From Odontocerum albicorne (taxonomy: Eukaryota; Arthropoda; Insecta; Trichoptera; Odontoceridae): a stretch of 64,000 nucleotides of DNA. The position numbers and the translations under genes were made by a program. Shown here piece after piece: positions 1-10,330 of the stretch. The stretch's first letter is position 1. Each line of letters begins with the position of its first letter. The stretch spans positions 6,982,217 to 7,046,216 of the forward strand of contig OX463859.1 in NCBI GenBank assembly GCA_949825065.1, read 5' to 3'. The notes beneath the pieces were generated by a model, which was not told the origin of the DNA, ran no database searches, and worked only from the letters and a program-made list of their open reading frames with translations.

Positions 1-832
1 CTTATTCATGTAGTACAGCTTAATATATCTGAACTGAAGACATATTGAAGAGCATGACCGGGAGACAATATTATTTTGACTCCACTAATTAAGCCTTTGG
101 ACTAAGAAACATTTGAATAGACACGGAACTTGCAGTCCATCAGTGTACATGTTGGTTAGATTTTTTTTTTAGGTTTCTTCGGCTATCGAATATGGAACAC
201 TAGGTTGAAAGTCTAGAATCTTATTTACTACACCACGGAGATCGAATTCTTTGTCACATAGATCGGCGGTCATTTTTTTCAAGTTTAAACTTTAAATTGT
301 CTAAAATTCATTATTCATGTGTTGACATATGCAAGAATTGTCTTTATAAATAAGACGTGTGTTATAGGCTTTCAGGCAACAGTTTTCAAGATAAACAACC
401 TCCCATCTCAAATTAGTGGTAAGTCAACATGGAAATTAACGTCAGGACTCCATCGTTACTTTAATCCACTGTATATCCCATGATTAGAAGTTTTAATCTA
501 GGACTAGATCAACAGCGGCATGGGATGCCCAGCAAGGGGGCAACTTCTATTATCCTAGGCACACAGAACAATGGATCGGTAAATAAGAGATACTCAAACA
601 TTGTAGAGATCCTGAAAGTTTTATGATTATTTATAAACGCAAATTACGATAATTTAGAGAGTATTTAGATGAATGTTGGATGATTTGAGCAAGTATAATG
701 AATGAGTGAAGAAATTTAACAAATCTATAGTGCAAATGTTAATGGAAGAGATTGTAGAAGAAGATCAAGGAAATTACGGTGGGATAAAGTGAGTGATATT
801 TTGAAACAAGACATGTTAAAACACAGAGAAAT
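1..832. other. No gene recognised; AT-rich sequence
   Basis: I see no convincing coding sequence here. Around 735-835 a plus-strand reading has a basic stretch resembling the C-terminal tail of RTE-type LINE proteins, but it is too degraded to call. Confidence 0.4.
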
Positions 833-917
833 TGTAGCAGTTGTAAGCAGATATCGTTTTTGTAGCAGTTGTAAGCAGATATCGTTTTTGTAGCAGTTGT
901 AAGCAGAGATCGTTTTG
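833..917. repeat. 28-bp tandem repeat, three copies
   Basis: The unit starts with TGTAGCAGTTGTAAGCAG and recurs at 833, 861 and 889 with a constant 28-base spacing. The third copy carries one substitution (AGAGATCG for AGATATCG). It sits directly upstream of a LINE fragment. Confidence 0.9.
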
Positions 918-961
918 ACTTTCTTAGGTCACTGCTCTTCTTTTTTTACATCGTCGTTTAA

Positions 962-1817
962 CCCTTCCTTCCCTGTGATGTGTAACTAGTACACATTGCT
1001 TCTAAAAACTTGAATATCTCTATAAATATAATAAATACTGGGTTCAGATATTAGGTATTTCTCCGTAATACATTTAAGCATTGAATGAAAAAAAAATATT
1101 AATAATAATTAGCAATTATCGGCCCCATCAGAGATATTTTGTGAAAATCGAGAATAAATTCACCAATACAATCAAACGAGTGGCAGTGTGGGACGTAGGT
1201 ATATTCATTCTAAAAAACCGTTATAGTTGAGGAAGCGACGGTATTCACGTGTCACTCTACTTCGGTATATGGGAACGCAAGAAATATAATCTCAGTTCGT
1301 TCGCTTCTCTCGCTTCAGTAGCTTTCGGACATCCATTTGAGGTGGTCGCTTTGCCCGTTTTGTGAAAGTCAGCCGATGTTTTTTTCATGTTTTTAGCAAT
1401 CAAATTTAAATTATTATGACTTTTGACTTCAAATTTAATTAATTTAAGCGATTGGCTATGAATTATCTTATTTTTTTAAATTTTAAATCGCTATGTGCGA
1501 GGAAGCGACGCTATTCACGTCTCACTCACTCTACTTCGGTATATGGGAACGCAAGAAATAGAATCTCAGTTCGCTCGCTTCAGTAACTTTCGGGTATCCA
1601 TCTGAGGAGGTTGCTTTGCCCGTTTAGTGAAAGTCAGCCGATGTTTTTTTCATGTTTTCAGCAATTGAATTTCAATTATTATCACTTTTGACTTCAAATT
1701 TAATTAATTTAAGCGATTAGCTATAAAAGTTCTAATTTTTTCGATTTTTTCAATCGCGTGTGTATTGAATACACAGCACCGGAACGCGCGGATATTTTTA
1801 GCACAGGAAAGGAAAGG
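962..1817 (+). mobile_element. piggyBac-type miniature element (TTAA family, copy A)
   Basis: The element is 856 bp, flanked by TTAA at 958-961 and 1818-1821. Its ends are imperfect terminal inverted repeats: CCCTTCCTTCCCTGTG on the left, and the complement of CACAGGAAAGGAAAGG on the right. TTAA target duplication and CCY-starting ends are known hallmarks of the piggyBac superfamily. There is no transposase, so it would be non-autonomous. Related copies occur at 2745 (+), 26228-26710 (-) and 57647-58256 (+). The neighbouring LINE copies supply an empty-site comparison, because this element splits a LINE block that is continuous at 51112 and 58600. Confidence 0.8.
1229..1768 (+). repeat. 270-bp direct duplication inside the TTAA miniature
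   Basis: The block starting GAGGAAGCGACG occurs at 1229 and again at 1499. The two units run in register for most of their length, including the GGTATATGGGAACGCAAG and GTCAGCCGATG segments. The second unit is the more diverged toward its end. Copies B and C do not show the duplication, so it looks copy-specific. Confidence 0.8.
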
Positions 1818-2205
1818 TTAATGTCCATGCAGTGAGACTCTGGAACCAGTTACAAAACCAATGTTAGGCTTGTTTGTTTTAAAAAGTGACAGAAAACTCT
1901 TAATTTCTAGTTAATTATGTAACGTGTTTCATTTCTGATTTTTATTTCCTCTCCACCATCCCTTAATTTTCCTTTGAATAATATTTCATTTTTATTGAAT
2001 CTATCTATGTATATTCATAAATTTTGTAAAGTTGAATGATCATTTGAATTTTTTTACGATCATGAAAATTCCTTTATTTATTTTTGTTTGATTGGTTGGA
2101 TGAGATTGCCACTCAGCCCACTAGGATGAGATTGCCACTAGGATTGCTAATAAGCCCACCAAATCGTTTAACAATGAAGTGTTGAATAAGTAAATAAACG
2201 TTTTT

Positions 2206-2538
2206 GGATGAAAAGAAAGCAAAATATGTACGTTGTATTATGCTGCCCTCTCTATTTATTCCAATAAGAAAACGTCGGGATGATATGAATGCATGTTAGC
2301 GAGAGTTGCATAGAATATGTTGAAAATCAATCTATGAAGCGTTAGGATGGTTTGGATATGTAGAAAAAATAAAAAATGAATAATTTCTAATAACACCTCA
2401 ACAAGTAGTATAATAGATATGAATAGTTTCGACACCTCCTTCTGTTCGCGTTCAATCGAGGTAATAAAGCTGCCAAAGCTGCTCGTTATATGAGAAGTTC
2501 AGAAAAAGTGGCAGGACCAAATTAATCAAATTCTTAAA
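2206..2538. other. Unassigned stretch before the gap
   Basis: No gene is supported. A plus-strand reading near 2345-2380 gives GWFGYVEKIKNE, which resembles the WFGHVER-type motif in RTE LINE C-termini. The surrounding frame is broken. Confidence 0.3.
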
Positions 2539-2738
2539 NNNNNNNNNNNNNNNNNNNNNNNNNNNNNNNNNNNNNNNNNNNNNNNNNNNNNNNNNNNNNN
2601 NNNNNNNNNNNNNNNNNNNNNNNNNNNNNNNNNNNNNNNNNNNNNNNNNNNNNNNNNNNNNNNNNNNNNNNNNNNNNNNNNNNNNNNNNNNNNNNNNNNN
2701 NNNNNNNNNNNNNNNNNNNNNNNNNNNNNNNNNNNNNN
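2539..2738. other. Assembly gap, 200 N
   Basis: The run of N is exactly 200 bases, a typical arbitrary gap size. It starts right before a second TTAA miniature, so repeat collapse probably caused the gap. Confidence 0.98.
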
Positions 2739-2744
2739 GTTTAA

Positions 2745-3050
2745 CCCTTCCTGTCTTGTGATGTGTAACTAATACACATTGCCTTTAAAAACTTGAATAA
2801 ATATAATAAATACTAGGTTCAGATATTAGGTATTTCTCCGTAATACATTTACGCATTGAATGAAAAAAATAATAATAATAATTAGCACTTATCGGCCACA
2901 TCAGAGATATTTTGTGAAAATCGGGAATAAATTCCCCAATACAATCAAACGAGTGCCAGTGTGGGACGTAGGTATATTCATTCTAAAAACCGTCATGGGT
3001 GAGCAAGCGACGCTATGCACGTCTCACTCTCACTCTATTTCGGTATTGTG
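2745..3050 (+). mobile_element. piggyBac-type miniature, 5' portion (copy B)
   Basis: It follows TTAA at 2741-2744 and matches copy A from its left end (CCCTTCCTGTC...) through the GTGGGACGTAGGTATATTCATTC block and the GCGACGCTATGCACGTCTCACTC block. It stops at about 3050, where a mariner transposase reading begins. No right terminal repeat is present nearby. Confidence 0.75.
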
Positions 3051-3480
3051 CTATTGTGTCGGAAAAACTTGGTTACAAGAAGTTGTGTGCGAGATGGGTA
3101 CCCAGAATGCTCACACCGGAGCACCGTCAAAATCGCGTGACCGCCGCGCGTGAATTTTTGGATCGTTTTGCACAGGAGGAAGAAGCTTTTCTGGACTCTA
3201 TCGTGACGGGGGATGAGACGTGGGTGTGTCACTACACCCCAACAATTTTCCAACGATCAGGAGGTCGAGGAAGCTGTGAAGAAGTGGCTGAAAGAGCTGG
3301 CGGCGGAGGTCTATGACACTGCCATACAAAAGCTGGTGCCCCGACTACAGAAATGTCTCGATCTCGACGGCGATTACGTTGAAAAATAGTGAAGTACGAG
3401 TATCCTGTGAATTTCAATTAAATACAAGCATTTTTTGATCCTACATAAATGTTATAACCTTACTTTCTGGATGACCCACG
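3051..3480 (+). pseudogene. Internally deleted mariner transposase with 3' terminal repeat
   Basis: The first part (about 3059-3240) reads as mid-region mariner transposase: EKLGYKKLCARWVPRMLTPE, then an IVTGDETWVCHYTP block that holds the first catalytic Asp. The reading then jumps within a few bases to the C-terminal part in another frame (about 3247-3390). That part begins FSNDQEVEEAVKKWLKEL and ends in CLDLDGDYVEK and a TAG stop. The middle of the catalytic domain, with the second and third Asp, is missing. The 3' end at 3480 carries CCTTACTTTCTGGATGACCC, which matches the terminal repeat of the mariner at 33567-34518, and is followed by TA. The 5' end is absent and the fragment abuts a TTAA miniature. 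It cannot encode an active enzyme. Confidence 0.8.
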
Positions 3481-3482
3481 TA

Positions 3483-4333
3483 TATAGTAAATAAAAAAAT
3501 AAAGTAAGAAGAATATGACTTATTGTACAATAAAAATACGCTATTCATCTTGGCACGAAGAAGGCGGAGGGGTGTTGGTAAACGCAAAAGAGGAATTTAT
3601 TTTGAGTGGGAAGAAAGGTTCCCGGAGAGGCTTTTAAAATGTTAATTTTGGGATTTCAAGGAGCACCGCAATATTTAGGACTTGTCATATTCCATTATCA
3701 CAACGGTACTCGACTCGCTGTTTTCGAAATGCTTTTTCATTTTCTCAATGCATTGGTTTTGCTGTGATATAGCGAGGTCTTTTGCTTTAGGGCGTACAAG
3801 GAATAGATAATCTTTTAGTGTAGGAGCGAGTGTCGCGTGAGAACACTGTTTAACTACTCGACGATAAATATACGATAAAAGTTGGCCAATAAATAACAAT
3901 AAAAGTTGCAAATACCGCATCAAAACACTTGTTAATCCTTATATATTACTTACAAAGGTAACAATCTGGAACAAAAATATTTCAACGTCGCGTATTTTAT
4001 TGTAAAATTAGATTCTACAATTTTTTTATAGGGCTCTGGACCAATTTTAACTTTTGTGTAAGCATGTCTTTGAACTCTTAGAAAAGAAGCACACAGTTTT
4101 TTTAATAGGTTATTCAACCCACTTGGGGCTTATCAGTGGGTCATGGCGACGTTTCATTGAAGCTTTGAAGATCTTTTTTTTTCTAGTTGGGTGGTTGAAT
4201 TTTGTTTTTATATAGTATATGTCTCCCCACTGAATGGTGTTATTGTTAAAGCAGGAAGAAGTTATCTGGTGCGAAAGTAAGACCAAAATACTGATTGTGG
4301 ACACATTTAGACACGTGACAAGAAGTAATTTGC
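3483..4333. other. No gene recognised
   Basis: Only short unconvincing frames are present; none shows a known motif. Confidence 0.4.
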
Positions 4334-4720
4334 TTTAAGACTTTGAAGAGGTCGACAAATTTATTAATCTAGGTGCTTATCTCGAAAGATGTAAATCGTG
4401 AATTAGATATTTGGAGACGAATTGGTATGTTAAAAATTGTTATGGTCAAATTGAAAAAGGTATTGAAAAATCGATCTTTACTTCTGATCATCAAAATTTG
4501 TATGGTGAGAACTCTGCTTTTCTCTAAAGCATGGAATTTAAATATGAACGCTAATAAAAAATGAAGGAGGCATGTCGTATGTTTTCGAGTTACAGCGTTG
4601 TCATCTAATGATTCACATTTGATCGACTACAAGACGTACCGATGCGCCCATACTTGAAGATCTAGAAGTCAAGAAAAAACTGTTAACGAGAGTATTGTCA
4701 TACTTTTATTTATTTATTTA
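4334..4720 (+). pseudogene. RTE-type LINE reverse transcriptase remnant
   Basis: Readings in two frames recall the region just after the RTE reverse transcriptase core: VDKFINLGAYLE, then RRIGMLKIVMVKLKKVLKNR, then MVRTLLFSKAWNLN. The family usually reads FKYLG..., RRRIGMAK..., VRTLVFSI.YGCESW at these points. At least one frameshift and several stops break it, so it is a fossil fragment. The same family appears on the minus strand at 9668, 18543, 22505, 27900 and 38460. Confidence 0.6.
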
Positions 4721-4934
4721 TTTAACTAACGACACAACAGTGTCTTTATATACAAATGAACATGTGACAGGTTATACAAGTACTTAAATTTATTGACAAA
4801 TAATACAACTTTATCTTAAACTAACATGAAGATACAAAAAGCAGTAGTAATAATAAATTATAGAACAGTCATTGTTTTAAAATTATTTAATAATTATATG
4901 TATACTTACGGATATGTTCCTAGAATAAATGAAT

Positions 4935-5100
4935 ATATTGTTTATGTTGTTTATAGTTAAGGCATTAACGTTGTGGAGGTTTAAAGATATTGTAATTTAT
5001 TTTTAACAAACACTGTTTATTCCACTTTTTTGTGACGGTATAACCCTACCGGTTTCAAGGCTTTCACCTCATTTTCAGGGGAGCGCAAACAAGACTAAAT
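4935..5100 (-). mobile_element. Penelope-like element terminal region
   Basis: Read on the minus strand, this has GCTCCCCTGAAAATGAGG, CCTTGAAACCGGTAGGG, GTGGAATAAACAGTGTTTG and a tail with CCTCCACAACGTTAATGCC. These blocks recur at about 15890, 20063, 26714, 41460 and 51538. Here the block lies directly downstream of a GIY-YIG coding fragment in the same orientation, which ties the whole repeat family to a Penelope-like element. Confidence 0.75.
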
Positions 5101-5130
5101 GCTGTTCGATCTGGTACCGATATAGACGCT

Positions 5131-5739
5131 TCAACGGTTGGAGGCTGGGGGGTGAGGAAGGCTAGGGATAATTTCGGCCAAGAGCGGAGAGATTTTGGGG
5201 AAATAATTGTTCAACAGATGTTCCGATCGGTATACTGACTTAGAAATTTCTAGGGCATCTAATCTGTCCAATTTATTTCCGTTGCCACTAATATGTAAGA
5301 ATTTGGCATCATCGATAGAAAAAGTATGATTCTCACGGTGACAATGATTAGCCATTTCAGAATAAATTATAGGATTTGTTAAGGCGGATTTGTGTTCACG
5401 AAATCTCTTTTCAAAAGATCTTCCTGTCTTTCCTATATAGAAATTATCACAGTCAGCACATAAAAGTTTATACACACCACTGTTGCTAAGAATTCCATTT
5501 TTGCCTTTCCCATTAAATAAGAGTTTCCGGAGATTAAAGTTAGTGTAAAAAGCTGGCTTTATGTGACTTGGAATATTTTTGGTTATTTCATATGATATAT
5601 TTTTTATAAATAGGACTTTGCTCCATTTATAGGTATGCTTATAGGTGTCGTTAAATATATAATATTTTATAAGTTTCTTTTTTGTTTTGTTTTTTAAAAG
5701 TGAATCAATGAGGCTTCCAGGATAGCCAACTCGATTTAA
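5131..5739 (-). pseudogene. Penelope-like element C-terminal GIY-YIG endonuclease, 5'-truncated
   Basis: An open frame of about 200 codons runs on the minus strand from 5739 to a stop at 5131-5133. It includes NISYEITKNIPSHIKPAFYT, then GVYKLLCADCDNFYIGKTGR followed by SFEKRFREH. The Y-x-L-x-C-x2-C-x-x-FYIGKTGRSF signature is the GIY-YIG nuclease core of Penelope-like retroelements. The two Cys and downstream His residues fit the zinc-binding linker known in that family. The catalytic Arg of GKTGR and the later Glu/His positions look intact. The reverse transcriptase that should precede it is missing, because a stop interrupts the frame just upstream of 5739. The element is therefore 5'-truncated and could not move by itself. 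The terminal repeat region follows at 5100-4935. Confidence 0.8.
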
Positions 5740-6254
5740 TCATAGTTTTACTGGTCTTCCTCCACCCCTCTTTCCACTTACAATTGCACTGTATCTTCGT
5801 TTTGTCTAACACTCGTCATAATGCAACATTTTTTTTCCATTCGTACGGTACACTTAAATATTATAAATCCAAACAGGTGATTTGAAATACAACATATTCT
5901 TCAGTCCTAATAATCAAGCCATTGGGAATAGAACCACTGGAGTAGGCAACAAACTTGAACAAACCAAGGAATAAATGTTAACAGAATACATACATTTATT
6001 CCCAATAATTTTTTATATAATTCTTAAAAGTTTATCGGAATCCAATGATTAATTTTCGTATTATTTTCAGCCAAATGCTCCTGAAATTATTTCCATCGGT
6101 ATAATGAGTTAGCTGTTTTCGTATTAAGGGTATAATCGGGGTCTCATCTGCTTCAGACGTTTCGGTAATCTCGCGGGATAAACTTAATCCACATTGCGCA
6201 AATCGTATTGGAATTCTTCTATATCTAATATACTTCGAGTATTTGTTTCATTAT
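5740..6254. other. No gene recognised
   Basis: AT-rich sequence without supported coding potential. It starts just upstream of the Penelope fragment. Confidence 0.4.
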
Positions 6255-6420
6255 TTTCAGATATGTACAATTACTTGAAGAATTGAAATATGTTTCAGTA
6301 AAGGGAATCAATAACCGAAATGCGTCGCTGAGTGTAGGTTCCGGGTGCATTGAAAGAGTACATAAATACAAGTATCTGAGGGGCTGGGTTTATGATGAGT
6401 GGGATCGTTTCCGAGTATCA
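6255..6420 (+). pseudogene. RTE-type reverse transcriptase remnant
   Basis: The plus-strand frame contains GCIERVHKYKYLRGWVYDEWD. This resembles the RTE-family block ERV.KFKYLGSW...EWD just after the catalytic core. A stop lies shortly downstream and no longer context survives. Confidence 0.55.
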
Positions 6421-6637
6421 CGTGTCACATCACTAGTAACGTGTCACATCACTAGCCGACACGGCAGCCATATTGCCTCATGTCAAAACCGTGTTAAGTC
6501 TCAAATAAATCATGTTTAATCTGAACAATCTTTCATTATCAATAATTAAACACATACAAAAAAACAGTAGTAATAATAAAAATAGTGATACCAAAGTATT
6601 CTTTAAAAATTATTTAATATTAATAACATATGTAATA

Positions 6638-7926
6638 GGTTAATCAAAAAGTTTTGAAAGCGACATCTATGGAGCAGTAGAAAAACCAAAATTTCTACGC
6701 CATTTTATTATTTCATCTTTCATAAGAACGTACTCAAAATTTCATTTTGATCTGTCAATTCATTCTTTGTTTACAAGCCATTTGAAGTTGACGTGTCAGT
6801 GTATTTTTTAACAATGAAAAAATCCGAATATCGTGCAGTGATTAAATTCTTTGTTTTGGAAGGTTTATCGGCTACTGAGATCCATGCAAAGATAGTGAAA
6901 GTATTTAAGGAGCCTTCTCCTTAATTTCCAACCATTCACCGATGGGTTTTAGAGTTTAAGCGTGGCCGTACAAGCGTTGTAGACGATCCACGCTCAGGAC
7001 GTCCAAAAAGTGCATCAACACCAGAAATCATAGCTAAAATACAGGATATGGTTTTGAAAGATCATCGATCGACTGTGGATGTGATAGCTGACACCATAGG
7101 CATCTCACATGGAACAACATGGCATATTTTGGCTGAAGTTTTGGGTTTCAAAAAACTGTGTGCACAATGGGTGCCGCATTTGCTAACAATGCAACAAAAA
7201 CACGTTCGAATGCGACTTTCTGAGCAACATTTGGAGGAATTTTGAAAGGATAAAAAGGATTTTCTGCGTCGATTCATCACTATGGATGAGACTTGGATTT
7301 ACCACCATGATCTTGAATCAAAACAAGAGGCTAAGGAATTGTGTGAACCAGGCACTTTGGCTCCGAAGCGAGTTCGTGTCCAGAAATCGGCCAAGAAGGT
7401 GTTAGCGTAAGTTTTTTGGGATGCAAAAGGAATTTTATTGATAGATTATCTCCAAACTGGTAAGACAATCAACTCTGATTATTATTGTGACCTTTTGTAC
7501 CAGTTGAATGAAAAAAATTGTGAAAAAAGACCCGGTTTGCAGAAGAAAAAAATCATTTTTCATCAAGACAATGCACCTGCTCACACAGCTCAAAAAACCA
7601 TCGCGAAAATCAGTGAATTGGGGTACGAATTGTTGCAGCATCCACCCTATTCGCCAGATTTAGCTCCCTCTGATTTCTGGCTGTTCTCACACCTCAAAAA
7701 ATTCCTTCGTGGAAAGCATTTTTCATCAAACGAAGAGGTTATAGCCGTCGTAGAGGAGTATTTTGCAGGCCTTCCAGAAAGTCACTTCCGTGATGGGACA
7801 ACAAAGTTGGAAGATCGTTGGACCAAGTGTATTGATCTTATGGGAGACTATACTGAGCAATAAAAGTGATTTCCACCCAAAAAAAATGTATTTTCATTTC
7901 CGCTTTCAAAAACTTTTGACTAACCA
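6638..7926 (+). mobile_element. Near-complete mariner element with terminal inverted repeats
   Basis: The left end, GGTTAATCAAAAAGTTTTGA, matches the reverse complement of the right end (GGTTAGTCAAAAGTTTTTGA) over about 25 bases, and both continue into AAGCG. A TA dinucleotide lies on each side (6636-6637 and 7927-7928), the known mariner target duplication. The length, about 1.29 kb, is typical for an intact mariner. It carries one transposase gene at 6814-7863. Confidence 0.9.
6814..7863 (+). pseudogene. mariner (D,D34D) transposase with three in-frame stops
   Basis: One reading frame of 350 codons runs from ATG 6814 to TAA 7861-7863 without a frameshift. It is interrupted only by TAA at 6922, TGA at 7243 and TAA at 7408 (codons 37, 144 and 199). 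The N-terminal half holds the paired helix-turn-helix DNA-binding region, including FKRGRTSVVDDPRSGRPKS, and the WVPHLLT linker. The catalytic triad is intact: Asp158 in TMDETW, Asp252 in HQDNAPAH and Asp287 in LAPSDFW. The 34-residue spacing between the last two gives D,D34D. The C-terminus ends in KCIDLMGDYTEQ, as usual for the family. Full length is about the family norm of 345-350 residues. With three stops it is inactive, but the lack of indels suggests fairly recent loss. Confidence 0.93.
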
Positions 7927-7928
7927 TA

Positions 7929-9004
7929 TTTAAATTCAATATATGTACGAGTATGTATATTACAAATTTTGCCAAAAAGACTTACGTAATTGTGAAACAC
8001 ATATTTTATAGTGGTAAAGAACTAAGATTTATTTTTAGCGGAACAACGCTTCCGTAGAATAAGAAGAATTAGAATTTTCGAGAACTTTATGGATAGATCT
8101 TGAAATTTAAAAAACACATGGGTTTGCTTGTAGAACAAGATACAAGTTGTTTTGCAGAATCGAAACCTTTCACATGTTGATGCAGGGTTACTCAACTCCT
8201 GAGGCAAAGTATTATCCTTAATGTTTCGTCTATACTAGATTGTTTATATTAATAAAGGAGAGCACAAAGTTATTACGGTATCAGTATAAAGTTATCAGTT
8301 CTTGGGTTGGCTTTACTTGGAGGGTTTTTTTCTTCAGAAGCACAAAGTAAGTAGCTATTTCTAAATATTGTTGTGATATTCTGGCGAATACTATACTTAT
8401 ATACTTATATTAAAATAATCAAATTTTTTGCATACCTCATTTCCATGTTTTTGCGTATGAATCATAAAGGAGTTAATTTTTTAATTAGTGTACCAATCTT
8501 CGGTATAAAATGGATTGTATTGGCAAGTATTCGATCAACTGATAAAAAAGAAAACCCCTGCAGAAATAACCAAGTGTTTACTAAGTACAAGAAGAGAAAT
8601 TAGACCCGATACATATGCAAGTAGTGTACAGTGTAATGACTCCACGGTCTCTCCAATGGGAAAAGTGACTGATTTTATTTTCGCGTAACCACCAGCGCCA
8701 TCTGTAGATGAATAAATGAATTAACTAGCGATACATTTCGACTATCTTCCTTAAAAATTTCAAAGCTCTGGCATTGGTGGTTCATTCGTAATGACGTAAC
8801 AATTGACAGAACCTTCTGAGTCTCGGTCAGGAAACGAACTGGAACGAGTAATGTATGTAGCTCTCCACAATATAGAATTTTGGCCGCAATGAAAATTACT
8901 ACGCTTAACTAAATTATATTTCTAATTATGACGGGATGATGCCTGATCTGGAGGAAGTCAGGGGTCATGCAAAATAAACCTAGATCTTTTGATAGCATCT
9001 GATT
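7929..9004. other. No gene recognised
   Basis: A 76-codon plus-strand frame at 8373-8603 has no recognisable motif. The segment near 8930-9000 has a phrase (ATCTTTTGATAGCATCTG) that recurs in similar form at about 34600, so a dispersed repeat end may lie here. Confidence 0.35.
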
Positions 9005-9460
9005 TACCTTGTTTTTTTTTTAAATATAAAACATGTATTGATGTTAATTTTTTACCTTGACGTATATTTTATTTTTTTTTTATATTTTACAAATGACAAA
9101 AACTTTACACAATTTGCAAAAAAACAATAGGTTATTTAATTTGGACATACAATTTTAATGGATCTGGGTTTGTTGCCTTTCATTTGTTGTGTCCCCAGTA
9201 AACTAGGCTTTTGCCTGTATCGCACTGAGGACATAAAGCATGAAAAAAGAAATCGATACTTCTTTCCGATTTTTGATTATATAAAACCCCGTTGCACATT
9301 TTCACCAACCTGAAAAACAGTGACACTCAATTACATATGAATGCATCACGCGAATTATACCCCTCACACTTCATCACTCCAGACAGACCAAAAAATCCCA
9401 CAATATACCACACATAATCATAAAAAAATCACATAAAAACACCACATTCCAGAGCTCACA
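9005..9460 (-). repeat. Dispersed retroposon-like repeat with 5' variable length (copy 1)
   Basis: On the minus strand it contains CCTCAGTGCGATACAGGC, AAAGGCAACAAACCCAGATC and AATTGTATGTCCAAATTAAA. The same blocks occur at 12290 (+), 23025 (-), 34770 (-) and 61078 (+). The copies start at different points but end in a run of AAAT, AATAA or AAT units. 5' truncation and a simple-repeat tail are the behaviour of a LINE or SINE-like retroposon. Confidence 0.65.
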
Positions 9461-9667
9461 CAAACCTTATGGAAGTGAAACTTGGACTTATATAATTTAA
9501 GTTATGGAAGAAGGATAATATAAAGATTAATGCTGTGAAGATGCGTGTTCTATGGAAAATTTGTGGAGTGTCAATGTAGGAAAGAAGATGGAAATAAGAT
9601 AATAAGCGGGTATACAAATGATAAGTGTAAAGTGTGCATGAAAGAGGTAGATTGAGATATGCTAAGC

Positions 9668-10330
9668 CCGTATTTATAAAATATGTCATCATCATCATCA
9701 TTGTCAACCAGGTTCGATCCACTGCTGGATGAAGGTCTCCCCAAGTTGACTCCAAATAGTTCGGCTTTTTGCTCGTTGATGCCATGTGATGCTGTCATGC
9801 TTCCTGATTTCATCTATCCAGCGTACCTTCGGTCTTCTTCTGGGCCTCTTTATGCCTCTTGGGTACCATTGGATTATTTCGGATGTCCATCAGGAGTCTG
9901 ATATTCTGGCTACGTGTCCTGCCCATTGCCACTTCATTCTTTTGCACACCTTTATAACGTCTTCTACCTTTGTTATATTGCGAATCCAGGTGTTTCATTT
10001 ACGGTCTCTTTTAGTATATCCCAACATGCATCTCTCCATGCCCCTTTGTGCGGTCTGGAGCTCTTGTGTGTTCTTTACTGTGAGCGTCCATGTCTCGCAG
10101 CCATACGTAAGTGCTGGGAGAATACACTGATTGTAGAACCTTTCGCTTTAAGGATATCGGGAGATTACTCTTGTTGTTCAAACGTCCAAATGAGCTCCAC
10201 GCTAGTTTTGTTTTTCGTGCTATTTCCTCCGATATGCCACCTACAAAGAAAACAACAAAGAAGACAAGTTCCAGTTGCTTTCCATCTACGTTTATTGGTT
10301 TTGAGGTAGAAAAGCTGTTCATCATATATC
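9668..10330 (-). pseudogene. RTE-type LINE reverse transcriptase C-terminus
   Basis: Minus-strand readings give ARKTKLAWSSFGRLNNKSNL, then PISLKRKVLQSVYSP. These are close to the conserved post-catalytic segment of RTE (BovB-like) LINE proteins. Further downstream the frame shifts several times. The 3' end at about 9670-9710 has GGATCGAACCTGGTTGACAA followed by (TGA)n, a tail type characteristic of this clade. It is a 5'-truncated dead copy. Confidence 0.75.

Larger units (their letters stand above)
919..2205 (+). mobile_element. Jockey/CR1-like LINE 3' end, split by a TTAA miniature (copy 1)
   Basis: Bases 919-957 and 1822-2205 match the 3' ends of LINE copies at 20168, 23722, 45700, 50740 and 58520. 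The shared blocks are the stretch before the CATGCAGTGAGACTCTG motif, the GATATCTCA-like block and a tail with GAAGTGTTGAATAAGTAAATAAA. The two parts are separated by the TTAA-flanked element at 962-1817. The LINE protein would be in its last ~45 codons here and is not intact. The 3' region contains a small duplication of the GATTGCCACT segment at about 2100-2150. Confidence 0.75.
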
